From: an uncultured Pontibacter sp.
GTDB lineage: Bacteria; Bacteroidota; Bacteroidia; Cytophagales; Hymenobacteraceae
Direction of reading: 5' to 3'
DNA: 64,000 bases
NCBI RefSeq assembly: GCF_947492645.1
Contig: NZ_CANLMZ010000006.1
Coordinates: 62,001-126,000, forward strand
Of the stretch, positions 45,233-53,477 are shown piece by piece. The notes beneath the pieces are model-generated. The model saw only the letters and a program-made list of their open reading frames with translations, did not search any database and was not told the origin of the DNA. The position numbers and the translations under genes were made by a program. How positions within the stretch are numbered: position 1 is the first letter of the stretch; each line of letters begins with the position of its first letter.

Positions 45233-45395
45233 AGGCTGGTTTTTGTACAGGTAATAAACTTGAACAAGCAGATAAGGTTTATTTGCCTGTTTAAATGAGC
45301 CTAATTCTAATTAGTATAAGTAAGCCCGTTAAAGATACAGCATAGGTTTTAATTTAAAATCAGGAGCAGGACTTACCATCGGCATGTAGCAAAAG

Positions 45396-45420
45396 AAAAG
45401 GCCGGTTTTGCCGGCCTTTT
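45396..45420 (-). terminator. Intrinsic terminator of the small disordered-protein gene
   Basis: Perfect 10-bp stem AAAAGGCCGG/CCGGCCTTTT with a 5-nt loop, 20 bp beyond the stop at 45441. On the minus strand it reads into TTTTCTTTTG; it can also act on the plus strand. Confidence 0.88.
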
Positions 45421-45440
45421 CTTTATGTTTAAAGTATAGC

Positions 45441-45689
45441 TTAATGACTACCGGCGCTGCTGCCAATGTCGGTACCACCATCCTGCACGTCAGAGCTGCC
45501 TCTGCTGCCGCTTTTCTGCGATGGCGCTCCTCCTACATTGCCCTGCATTAATTCGTCGTTATCAACGTCCTGCTTCTGGCCAGTCGGATTTATGTTAGGT
45601 ACTTTGTTTCCTTTATTGACTGTTTTGTTTGTGTCTTCGTTTTTTAATTTATCGTTGTCTCTGTCGCTATTTTTATTGTTCGTGTTCAT
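45441..45689 (-). CDS. Small disordered Asn/Asp/Gly/Ser-rich protein
   Basis: 82 residues, no hydrophobic core and no signal peptide. Low complexity: the first half is Asn/Lys/Asp-rich, the second Gly/Ser-rich. Not recognised. It sits 70 bp downstream of a larger disordered-protein gene on the same strand and belongs to the four-gene cluster of such proteins (45.4-48 kb). Own terminator at 45396-45420, which supports expression. Confidence 0.65.
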   Translation of the reverse strand: MNTNNKNSDRDNDKLKNEDTNKTVNKGNKVPNINPTGQKQDVDNDELMQGNVGGAPSQKSGSRGSSDVQDGGTDIGSSAGSH

Positions 45690-45759
45690 AGTATGTAATA
45701 TTAAATTTGTTGAGATGCAGAAGCATACTTACACTCCTGTATTATAAGTTTCTATATTG

Positions 45760-46524
45760 TTAGTAACGGTTATTTGAATTTCGGTCTGAGTCACGGTTCT
45801 GGCTTTGGCCTGTATGGCGGCTGGTGTAATTACCACCTTTACGCTGCCTGCGGCCACTTAGCGGATCGTAATGTCTATCCCAATCAGGATCGTGGTTGTT
45901 AGCGCCGTCGTAGCCGTAGCTAAGCGACCCGGCCATATTGCCATAGTTCTCACCGCCTCCGCGGCCATAACGGTCTGGTCCATAATCTGCATTAAAGTTG
46001 CTGCTTCCGCTTCGGTCCCTATTGCCTTCATCTATACGGCTTCTAACGCTGCGGTGGCTGCCTTGCCCACGGTCGTGGCTGTTGTAGTCATCGTTTCGGT
46101 TGCGGTTCCAGTCGCTGCTGTTGCTGGTTTTGTAAGAGCGGTCGCTATCGTTGCGGCGGTAGCGGCTGTCCATGTTCTGGTTGTCGTGGTCGTAGCCCCC
46201 GCGGTCTTTGTGGTAATTGCCGCTCCAGTCTCTTTCGTAATCGCGCTGGTTAGCCAAATGGCCGGCCCGTTGGTTGCCGCTGTTGTAGTCCTGGTTATAA
46301 TCACGGTTATAGTTTCTATTATAGTCGCGGTTATAATTGTTGCGGCTGTGGTCTCTTCCCTGGTCTCTGTTCCAGTCCCAGGTGCTTTGGTTGCTGTGCT
46401 TGCTTGATGTATCTAAACGATAGGCGCCACGGTACTCATCTTCATCCATAGGGCGTTCATCGCCACGGTAATGATTGCGGTAATCGGTGTAGCCTGTCCT
46501 GTTATACCAATCCATTCCTTCCAT
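45760..46524 (-). CDS. Disordered protein, very rich in Arg, Asn, Asp, Tyr and Gly
   Basis: 254 residues. By hand count Arg, Asn, Asp, Gly and Tyr make up about 63 percent, with no Cys and very few Ile, Leu or Val. Residues 60-85 consist of NY/NRDY units (NYNRDYNRNYNRDY). No signal peptide or membrane segment. Dispersed Tyr and Arg stickers separated by polar spacers recall proteins that form condensates, but this is inference. Divergent from the plus-strand relatives at 46669 across 144 bp, suggesting shared regulation. The antisense frame is a Val/Ala artefact of its codon usage. Confidence 0.75.
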   Translation of the reverse strand: MEGMDWYNRTGYTDYRNHYRGDERPMDEDEYRGAYRLDTSSKHSNQSTWDWNRDQGRDHSRNNYNRDYNRNYNRDYNQDYNSGNQRAGHLANQRDYERDWSGNYHKDRGGYDHDNQNMDSRYRRNDSDRSYKTSNSSDWNRNRNDDYNSHDRGQGSHRSVRSRIDEGNRDRSGSSNFNADYGPDRYGRGGGENYGNMAGSLSYGYDGANNHDPDWDRHYDPLSGRRQRKGGNYTSRHTGQSQNRDSDRNSNNRY

Positions 46525-46668
46525 AGTCTTGTTTCATTTTGGTTCTACCTTTTTAACGCACGAAGTCGACTTGGGTTTACGAGCATCAGCCTAGAGGATC
46601 TAACCAAATTGGCGCAACCTACCGTAATAAGGTATGTAATTGAGTTAAACCTATATAAAACCTAAGCT

Positions 46669-47364
46669 ATGACAGACAACAGAAGATATGATCGTCGCGA
46701 TGAAATGGAACACGGAGCCGGAGACCCTGATGCACGCTGGTTGCATGGCCACCACCAGGGCCAGAACTCCGACCGTGGCAACTACACCGTTGATACACAT
46801 TTCAACAGGGGTTATGGCCGCAACGACTTTGAGCAGTTTGGAGACAACTCCAGCTATAATTCAAGCGAGGATCAGCAGAACATATACCGTGAAGGCAGAT
46901 TTGGGCCGGGTGGCGCGCAATATGCCGGAGAAGATTTCAGCAGAAACCAAAGCTCAGACAATCCTTACGGGATGAGCTATGTGCCACAAAACAGGTACAA
47001 CTCGGGCAGGCACTACGATGGCCGTGCCGATTACAGCAACCGCGATTACGATAGTTTAAGAAGCAACAGCGAGCCCCGAACCCGCTATAGAATGGCTGAT
47101 GAAAAGTTTGGCCATGATGTGCGCAGGGGAGATGACAACGATAACTGGGCGCGCGGCTCGCGCGGCGACCATGAGTCTTACAGACGCTACGAAGAAGGAA
47201 ACCGCAACTACGATAACGATTACAGCACGGGTTTCTCCGGACGAAATTACGCCAAGGATGCCACGCATTATGGCGAAGGCAGCTATTACAGCAACCTTGA
47301 CCGATGGCAATCTGAGAATGACTCGCAGCGCGAACGCTATATGAGAGACAGAGACAGACGCTAA
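46669..47364 (+). CDS. Disordered Arg/Asp/Tyr/Gly/Asn-rich protein
   Basis: 231 residues, polar throughout, no Cys, no membrane segment. Begins MTDNRRYDRRDEMEHGAGDP; carries DARWLHGHHQGQ near residue 20 and repeated RY/YD dipeptides; a YRRYEEGNRNY segment near residue 175 is echoed in the next gene (QRYEEGN). Function unknown; composition and arrangement place it with its divergent neighbour at 45760. It is followed by a hairpin at 47383-47414. Confidence 0.75.
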   Translation: MTDNRRYDRRDEMEHGAGDPDARWLHGHHQGQNSDRGNYTVDTHFNRGYGRNDFEQFGDNSSYNSSEDQQNIYREGRFGPGGAQYAGEDFSRNQSSDNPYGMSYVPQNRYNSGRHYDGRADYSNRDYDSLRSNSEPRTRYRMADEKFGHDVRRGDDNDNWARGSRGDHESYRRYEEGNRNYDNDYSTGFSGRNYAKDATHYGEGSYYSNLDRWQSENDSQRERYMRDRDRR

Positions 47365-47382
47365 TATAAACCAATGTATAAC

Positions 47383-47414
47383 AACAGGTGCTGCAACTGT
47401 TTGCGGCACCTGTT
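47383..47414 (+). terminator. Hairpin between the two disordered-protein genes
   Basis: 9-bp stem AACAGGTGC/GCACCTGTT extended by GCAA/TTGC around a 4-nt loop. Little U-tract, so it may be an attenuator or RNA-processing site rather than a full terminator. It begins 19 bp after one gene and ends 13 bp before the next. Confidence 0.5.
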
Positions 47415-47427
47415 TAAGTATAAAACC

Positions 47428-47985
47428 ATGAGAGACGAAAGAGATATGAACTACGGCAGATATAGCCAAAGATACGAGGAAGGAAACCTGGAAAATGGGC
47501 CGTTTCAGGGTAGGCGCCAGGCTTACTTAGGAGATTCACAGCATGAGCCGGGGCAACAGTACCGCAGGCAGCAAAGCCGTGAGTATGGCAGTAGAGGCGG
47601 CGATGCGGGTATGCGCGAAGAACGCTACGACCAGATGTATGACATCAGCAACTATACAGCGCAGCCAAGATCGGAAGACTATGGTTTGCCAAGATCCGCT
47701 GAAAACGACCTGGATACATTTGGGGACTACCCGCGCAGGGGCGAGGGCCCATATGCAGGCAGGCCCCGAAACTACCGCTACAACATGGGTTACAACCCCA
47801 ATTTCGATAATCCTGAGGAAGGCGACATGTACCGGGACTTTGATAGCCGCGGGAATCATGGTTACCGCCATGATGCAGCCTATGGCAATGAAGATGCTTT
47901 CCGGGATTTCGGAGATGACAGATACGGTACAGGAGACAGGGGAGGTAACCGCTATTACGGACATTTTGGAGGATATAACAGGTAA
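47428..47985 (+). CDS. Disordered Arg/Gly/Tyr/Asp-rich protein
   Basis: 185 residues from ATG 47428. The frame is open from 47374, but those codons encode CCNCLRHLF from the hairpin region, unlike the rest. Polar, low complexity, Tyr and Arg at near-regular spacing, e.g. RNYRYNMGYNPNFDNPEEGD. It shares RYEEGN with the preceding gene. Function unknown; probably a paralogue drifting fast in sequence while keeping composition. A long bidirectional terminator follows. Confidence 0.72.
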   Translation: MRDERDMNYGRYSQRYEEGNLENGPFQGRRQAYLGDSQHEPGQQYRRQQSREYGSRGGDAGMREERYDQMYDISNYTAQPRSEDYGLPRSAENDLDTFGDYPRRGEGPYAGRPRNYRYNMGYNPNFDNPEEGDMYRDFDSRGNHGYRHDAAYGNEDAFRDFGDDRYGTGDRGGNRYYGHFGGYNR

Positions 47986-48022
47986 TACTCCAGAATTTAT
48001 CAGTTAATGAGCATCTGCTTAT

Positions 48023-48074
48023 AAAACAAGAAACCCCAAAGCTGTACTGATAGAGATTTGGGGTTTCTTGTTTT
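48023..48074. terminator. Bidirectional terminator
   Basis: Perfect 18-bp stem AAAACAAGAAACCCCAAA and its complement with a 16-nt loop, between the convergent disordered-protein gene and the HsdR-N gene. Confidence 0.9.
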
Positions 48075-48084
48075 ATGAATTTAA

Positions 48085-49185
48085 TTAAGCGGTTGCAGGC
48101 TCAAACGTTTTATCATAACGTTGTAGTGTATTCAACAGGTGCTCTGTGTAATCGTAAATATTATCAAGGGTGTTTAGCTCAATTTTATTTTCCTTACCTG
48201 CTTCATCTATCAAGCCTATATATTTTTTGGTGTTATTTAAGTATAGGCGGCAAATTGTTTTTCTTATGGAATCATCCAGAATAATATTTAGGTATCTAGT
48301 TGTGTCTCTATAATAAATTCGATGGCTATCCACTTTAGTTCGAAGAATTGATTTTAAGATGTGGAAGCTCTCTTGCTCAAGCTCAGTAAATTCTGTTTTA
48401 GGATCGTTAGTATCAGTAACTGTGCTGACCTGAGCCTGCTGCTCTGCTTCGTGTTCCATCCTGGCAGCATCAACTTCATTTGATAAAGCTGTTTTTAATC
48501 TATCACTAATTAGATCACTCACATACTGACTTAAAGATTTCTTAACCATTGGAGCAAAATGTTCCATTACTTTTGCTGTAATAGGACCAGAATAAATTTG
48601 CTTTGCAAAGTGTTTTACAAATAACTCTGAAGGGTTAATGAATTCTGCAGAGATTATTTTCTTTATTTCTCTAGTATACTTTAGTTCAGTTGCTGCACTC
48701 AGAATATTGTCAACATCAAAAGCGTTCTTCTGATATTTCTTCAGTTCAGAAACAGTAGCCTCTGCCATTTCGGTTATATTAAACTCCCAAAATGGCTTAT
48801 TATCCATCTTGTTCGGTTCTTCTAGATCCGTGTAGAATCTATAAGTTATTCCATTTGTAAGAATTCCAAATCGAGTGCTGCATACATGGAAGTAACGATG
48901 TAATTGGGAATTATGAACATTAAGTTCTTCTTTCCAATGCTTACATTCTATGATAATTATTGGTTGATTATCTTTTTGTATACAATAATCTACTTTCTCA
49001 CCTTTTTTAATACCTAAGTCAGCTATAAATTCAGGTATAACTTCAAAAGGATTAAAAACATCATAACCAAGGGCTGCTATAAAGGGCATCACGAATGCTG
49101 TTTTGGTAGCTTCTTCCGTCTGTATAGTGTCCTTCATTCGGTTTACCTTTTCTCCGAGAGTTCTGATTACATCAATAAAATCCAT
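48085..49185 (-). CDS. Orphan nuclease with type I restriction HsdR N-terminal domain
   Basis: 366 residues. N-terminal HSDR_N domain (about 20-140) with the PD-(D/E)xK residues D66 (GEKVDYCI) and E80/K82 (IIIIECKHW), plus FGILTNGITYRFYTD typical of the family. The C-terminal half is helical and charged with no helicase motor, and no HsdM or HsdS is adjacent, so it is a stand-alone nuclease, not a type I system. It is more AT-rich than its surroundings and flanked by AT-rich spacers, consistent with acquisition. A role in phage or plasmid defence is plausible but unproven. Confidence 0.85.
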   Translation of the reverse strand: MDFIDVIRTLGEKVNRMKDTIQTEEATKTAFVMPFIAALGYDVFNPFEVIPEFIADLGIKKGEKVDYCIQKDNQPIIIIECKHWKEELNVHNSQLHRYFHVCSTRFGILTNGITYRFYTDLEEPNKMDNKPFWEFNITEMAEATVSELKKYQKNAFDVDNILSAATELKYTREIKKIISAEFINPSELFVKHFAKQIYSGPITAKVMEHFAPMVKKSLSQYVSDLISDRLKTALSNEVDAARMEHEAEQQAQVSTVTDTNDPKTEFTELEQESFHILKSILRTKVDSHRIYYRDTTRYLNIILDDSIRKTICRLYLNNTKKYIGLIDEAGKENKIELNTLDNIYDYTEHLLNTLQRYDKTFEPATA

Positions 49186-49511
49186 ATCTAGTTTTCTTAG
49201 ATTTAATTACTTAAACAATATATATAATCTTTATGGTATAAAAAAACATTTTCTGTATTTAAACAATTAATTATATGAAATTTTTCATGTAAAAAGTGGT
49301 GTAGAAACAGTATAGAAGTAAAAATGCTTTACAATCATTAATACTGTATACTTATCGTAACATTCACGTATAACTCTTAGTACATTAGTATTAAATTTCC
49401 ATCTGAGAAAAAGGCCGTGGCGTAAGCTGCGGCTTTTTTTGTAAAGCGGCCCAAGTTGCAAAAGCCTTAAAAAATTCCTATGTTCAATAACTAACCATAA
49501 TACGTCACCTT
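49186..49511. other. 326-bp AT-rich spacer ending in an orphan terminator
   Basis: No ORF. A terminator-like hairpin (49408-49440) ends with T7 on the plus strand, although no plus-strand gene precedes it: the nearest is antisense HsdR-N. A small RNA transcribed from about 49.2-49.4 kb, or a relic of a lost gene, would explain it. Confidence 0.4.
49408..49440 (+). terminator. Orphan intrinsic terminator
   Basis: AAAAAGGCCGTGGC and GCTGCGGCTTTTTTT form an imperfect stem (one bulge, one mismatch) around GTAA. Confidence 0.65.
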
Positions 49512-50057
49512 ATGTACGTCTTGAAAAAGTTCGGTGTAAGCCTGCTGGGTTTAATGGTGGTACTCCTGCTTGTCGCCTTTTTCCTTCCTTCTAAAGTTAC
49601 CATAGAGCGTAGAGCGGTACTTAAAGCACCTGCCACAACTGTATTTGATCAGGTAAACAGGCTGCAGAACTGGGAGAAATGGTCTCCGTGGCACACAATC
49701 GATCCCCACATGTTGCTTTCTTACGAAGGGCCCATTGCCGGTAAAGGCGCAAAGTATAATTGGTTTAGCAAACACCCGGACGTGGGCAGTGGCTCGCTCA
49801 CCATCACAAACAGCAAACCTTACCAACGCATCGATACAAAGCTGAAGTTTGAAGGCCAAAACGATGGCTTTGCCTATTACACGTTTGAGGAAACACCTGA
49901 AGGAACAGTAGTTACGTGGGCAATGGAGGCCGAAACGGGATCTAACCCGGTGCATAAATATTTTGGACTGCTGCTGGACCCCATGCTCGGGCCAAGTTTC
50001 GAGAAAGGCCTCGAAAACCTGAGAAAAATTGTGGAGAAACCAACAGCTGTAAGGTAA
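49512..50057 (+). CDS. SRPBCC-family protein with N-terminal membrane anchor
   Basis: 181 residues. One membrane helix (about 7-27: FGVSLLGLMVVLLLVAFFLP), then a START/polyketide-cyclase-like fold: the segment TIERRAVLKAPATTVFDQVN leads into NWEKWSPWHTIDP, and YTFEETPEGTVVTWAMEAET lies near 125-145. The family binds hydrophobic ligands in a deep pocket; no catalytic role can be assigned. Single gene upstream of the OmpR-type two-component operon, 125 bp apart. Confidence 0.88.
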   Translation: MYVLKKFGVSLLGLMVVLLLVAFFLPSKVTIERRAVLKAPATTVFDQVNRLQNWEKWSPWHTIDPHMLLSYEGPIAGKGAKYNWFSKHPDVGSGSLTITNSKPYQRIDTKLKFEGQNDGFAYYTFEETPEGTVVTWAMEAETGSNPVHKYFGLLLDPMLGPSFEKGLENLRKIVEKPTAVR

Positions 50058-50182
50058 AGCAGTTATGAAAAATATGTAAACTTTGGGAGCCATCCTGTAT
50101 ATCAGGTTGGCTCTTTTTCCTATCACAGATTTTCCTCAGATTTATACTTTATATTTCCGGGAAATAGCCTTACCATAGAAGC

Positions 50183-50860
50183 ATGAAAATTTTAATTGTT
50201 GAGGACGAGCAGGCACTAAACAGCTCTATTGTAGATTACCTGCGGCAGGAAGGCTATACTTGTGAGTCGGCTGCAGAATACACGGCGGCCCGCTATAAAA
50301 TTATTGATTTTGATTATGCCTGCGTTGTTGTCGATATTACCTTGCCTGGCGGTAGCGGGCTGGAACTGGTGCGCCTGTTAAAAGAAAACAGCCCCGAGAC
50401 CGGCATCATCATCATATCTGCTAAAGATGCGCTAGGCGATAAAATAAACGGCCTGGAGATAGGAGCCGACGACTACCTGACTAAGCCTTTTCATTTATCG
50501 GAACTCAACGCCAGGCTAAAATCTATTATCAGAAGAAGGAATTTCAGCGGCCAGAAAGTTATATCCTTCGGCGACCTGGAAGTGATACCCGATTCTGCGG
50601 ATGTGCGCGTTAAAGGTAAAAAAGTGGTATTGACAAAAAAAGAACACGACCTTCTGTTATACTTCCTTTCCAACCAAAAGCGGGTTGTTACCAAAGAGTC
50701 TATTGCTGAACATTTGTGGGGCGACCATATTGATGGACTTGACTCGCTGGACTTTGTGTACACGCACATCAAAAACCTGCGGCGTAAGCTGATGGATGCC
50801 GGCAGCACCGATTACATCCAAAATGTATATGGCCTTGGGTATAAATTCAGCGACGCATGA
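50183..50860 (+). CDS. OmpR/PhoB-type response regulator
   Basis: 225 residues. Receiver: acidic residues E7-D8-E9, phospho-acceptor D51 in VVVDITLPGGSG, and Lys in LTKPF. Winged-helix DNA-binding domain (about 130-222) with VVLTKKEHDLLLYFLSN and the C-terminal VYGLGYKF hairpin. The kinase gene overlaps the stop by 4 bp (ATGA), so they are coupled. Probably controls its own operon and the downstream PepSY-like/SdiA-regulated lipoprotein gene. Confidence 0.95.
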   Translation: MKILIVEDEQALNSSIVDYLRQEGYTCESAAEYTAARYKIIDFDYACVVVDITLPGGSGLELVRLLKENSPETGIIIISAKDALGDKINGLEIGADDYLTKPFHLSELNARLKSIIRRRNFSGQKVISFGDLEVIPDSADVRVKGKKVVLTKKEHDLLLYFLSNQKRVVTKESIAEHLWGDHIDGLDSLDFVYTHIKNLRRKLMDAGSTDYIQNVYGLGYKFSDA

Positions 50861-52125
50861 GAATCCTGACCAAAACCAGTTTATACTATGCGCTGGTGTC
50901 TGTGGCTGTGTTCCTGGTTGGTGGTATCCTGTTTTATACAACCATGCGCGAAGAGATCTACGATGAAGTAGATGATCAGCTGTTTACAGATAAGGAAAAC
51001 ATTATCAATTATATAAGGGTGCATGATCGCCTGCCAAACGTAACATCAGGTATATCAGAGGCTATACTTGTGAAGGAAGCGAATATGGCGGCACCCATCA
51101 TGGAACAGCTTGCCGATACCTTAATTTTCAGCACTTACGACGAAGAGTATATTCCTTACCGCCGGCTTACTTTTACAGCATATCAAGGCGATAAGCCATA
51201 CGAATACACTATCCTGAAGTCGTTGATGGATTTTCAGGACCTGGTGGAAAGTACCGTTCTGGCCATGCTCTGGACCTTTGTGCTACTCCTGATCGGGCTC
51301 TTTTTTGTAAACTATCTTGTAAGCCGCCACACCTGGCAAAACTTTTACAGCACTCTTTATAAGATTAAACGCTACCGCCTGGCACAGCAGGAGCCGCTGC
51401 AGCTAAGTGCTACCAACATCAAAGAGTTTAAGGAGCTTAACGAGGTTATTACCTCCATGACTGATAAGATCCACAGCGATTACATTAACCTTAAAGAGTT
51501 TACAGAAGATGCATCGCACGAAATACAAACGCCATTGGCGGTAGTTAAAAGTAAGATCGAACTCTTTATGCAATCCGATAACCTGACAAGCGAACAGGCA
51601 GGCATGTTGTCGGATATGTACGGAGCTATCAACAGGCTGTCGCGGTTAAATAAATCGCTTATATTGCTAACCCGCATCGAGAACAGGGAATTTCAGGTGC
51701 AGGACGAGGTGCCTTTGCAGGAAGTGATAAAGGAGCAGGTGAGCATATTGCAGGAATTTGCCGCCGTACGTAACATTACCCTTCAGGCCCTGGAATTGGA
51801 GGAAGTATACCTCAAAATGAACCGCGGCCTGGCAGAAGTGCTGGTTACCAATCTGCTGAACAACGCTATCAAACACAATCATGACAACGGCTATATCCGG
51901 GTGTACCTGACAGCCGACAAACTGTGCGTGGCCAATTCCGGAGCAAAGCTGGAGGAGGTGCCGGACTATCTTTTCAGGCGTTTTAAGCGTGCCTCAGCTG
52001 CTGTTGAGTCGTTGGGGATAGGGCTTGCGCTGGTGAAAAAGATAAGTGAAGTATACAGCTTCAGGTACGAGTACCAGTTTAAAGAGGAGCATAAGTTATG
52101 CATTCACTTTGATTCCCGCTCCTGA
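50857..52125 (+). CDS. Sensor histidine kinase, partner of the OmpR-type regulator
   Basis: 422 residues. Helix 1 at about 9-29, a periplasmic domain of about 100 residues (30-130), helix 2 at about 136-156, HisKA with H221 in DASHEIQTPLAVVKS, and a HATPase_c domain with N box NLLNNAIKHNHDNG and a shortened G region (SLGIGLALVKKI). Inner-membrane sensor; the periplasmic part matches no sensor fold I know. Overlaps the regulator gene by 4 bp. Confidence 0.93.
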   Translation: MRILTKTSLYYALVSVAVFLVGGILFYTTMREEIYDEVDDQLFTDKENIINYIRVHDRLPNVTSGISEAILVKEANMAAPIMEQLADTLIFSTYDEEYIPYRRLTFTAYQGDKPYEYTILKSLMDFQDLVESTVLAMLWTFVLLLIGLFFVNYLVSRHTWQNFYSTLYKIKRYRLAQQEPLQLSATNIKEFKELNEVITSMTDKIHSDYINLKEFTEDASHEIQTPLAVVKSKIELFMQSDNLTSEQAGMLSDMYGAINRLSRLNKSLILLTRIENREFQVQDEVPLQEVIKEQVSILQEFAAVRNITLQALELEEVYLKMNRGLAEVLVTNLLNNAIKHNHDNGYIRVYLTADKLCVANSGAKLEEVPDYLFRRFKRASAAVESLGIGLALVKKISEVYSFRYEYQFKEEHKLCIHFDSRS

Positions 52126-52202
52126 AACAGATCATGGCTTCAGAATTCCTACAAAATCACTTCGTAAGCTAACCTATACAGATTACCAAGATGATTGTAG
52201 AT

Positions 52203-53471
52203 ATGAAAAAACGGAGTTTATATAGCTTGCTTTTGGCAGGAAGCACCATAATGGCCTCTTGCAATACCTTCTGGGAAGAGGACCAGGTGCCTGAAAATAT
52301 CAAAGTGCGCTTTGCAGAGATGTACCCTAGCGTAAAAAACGTTGACTGGGATTTAGAAAATACGCTGTACGAAGCTGATTTTAAAATCAATGGCAGGGAA
52401 AGGGAGGTGCTGTTGGATACTACGGGTGCTTTGGTGCAAGTATCAGAAGAGATTGATAAAGCGGATTTGCCTGAAGCTATACTTGCCCGAATGGCCAAAG
52501 AGTATGGCAACTACAATGTAGAGGAAGTGCACCGGGTGCAGCGCGATAAGCAACGCAGCTATGTGGTTGAACTGCAGCGAAGAACAAAGGAAGTGCTGAT
52601 AACATTTGATGAGGCTGGCAATTTGTTAAACCTCACGGATCCAGAACCTGCTGCACTAAAGGCAGAGCAAGCTACAGTACTACCTGTTTCAATGTCGGAT
52701 GACCGTGTTAACATGTTGGGTAAGCCCGTAGCGCGCTGGGAACTGCCGCAGGAGCTAAGGGAAATATCCGGAATTGCTGTGCTGCCAGACGAAAAGCTTG
52801 CCTGTGTGCAAGATGAACAGGGCACAATATTTATTTACGACACAAGCAAAAGATCCGTGGAAAGGCAAATAGACTTTGCCGGACCGGGCGATTATGAAGG
52901 CATTGTGATCATGGATGATGAAGCTATCGTACTTCGCAGCGATGCTACCCTGCTGCGCATAAAAGGATTTAGGAAGGAAAAGCCGCAGGTAACCAGCCAT
53001 TCGCTTGGCCTTGCACCAACACAAGATACCGAGGGGATGGCCCTTGACGCTGCCCGGAACCGCCTGCTGATAGCCGGTAAAGGGTATGATAAGAAGTATG
53101 GCAGCAAGAAAACAATTTTTGAATTTGACCTTCAATCAAATAAAGTGAACCCCGAACCTGTTATACTTATCGAGCTGCCACAGAAGAACTTGGAAAGCAA
53201 GAAGAAAGCAAAAAGTATCTACGACGGGCTTCAGCCGGCATCCCTGGAAATACACCCGCTCACCAACGAACTGTATGTGCTTGATGCTGAAAACAGCAGA
53301 ATAATGGTGCTGAGCGAACAGGGAAAGATCGTGAAATTAACTAACCTGAACCCCGCGGAATTGCCTAAAGCTGAGGGCTTAGCATTTGGGACAAATGGAG
53401 AAATGTATATTGCCAGCGAGGGTAAGAAGAAGGGCAAAGGAGTGATCACAAAGTATAGCCAGGGCTTATAA
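52203..53471 (+). CDS. Lipoprotein fusing a PepSY-like domain to an SdiA-regulated beta-propeller
   Basis: 422 residues from ATG 52203, which gives the neatest lipoprotein signal (MKKRSLYSLLLAGSTIMAS then C); ATG 52191 adds four residues. Residues 25-125 resemble the PepSY-like/DUF2874 fold (VRFAEMYPSVKNVDWDLENT then YEADFKINGREREVLLD). Residues 160-420 resemble the SdiA-regulated propeller (LREISGIAVLPDEKLACVQDEQG, LEIHPLTNELYVLDAENSRI). It follows a two-component operon by 77 bp, a frequent context for PepSY-like proteins in this phylum, suggesting it is a regulon member or accessory sensor. Confidence 0.82.
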   Translation: MKKRSLYSLLLAGSTIMASCNTFWEEDQVPENIKVRFAEMYPSVKNVDWDLENTLYEADFKINGREREVLLDTTGALVQVSEEIDKADLPEAILARMAKEYGNYNVEEVHRVQRDKQRSYVVELQRRTKEVLITFDEAGNLLNLTDPEPAALKAEQATVLPVSMSDDRVNMLGKPVARWELPQELREISGIAVLPDEKLACVQDEQGTIFIYDTSKRSVERQIDFAGPGDYEGIVIMDDEAIVLRSDATLLRIKGFRKEKPQVTSHSLGLAPTQDTEGMALDAARNRLLIAGKGYDKKYGSKKTIFEFDLQSNKVNPEPVILIELPQKNLESKKKAKSIYDGLQPASLEIHPLTNELYVLDAENSRIMVLSEQGKIVKLTNLNPAELPKAEGLAFGTNGEMYIASEGKKKGKGVITKYSQGL

Positions 53472-53477
53472 GATGGT

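Noticed and set aside
45871..46407. 178-codon plus-strand ORF, very Val/Ala/Ile-rich
   Set aside because: It is the antisense of the Arg/Asp/Tyr/Asn-rich gene at 45760-46524; the composition follows mechanically from those codons.
45760..47985. Repeat-rich region as CRISPR or a DNA satellite
   Set aside because: The repetition is at amino-acid composition level (NRDY-type units), not evenly spaced identical DNA repeats.
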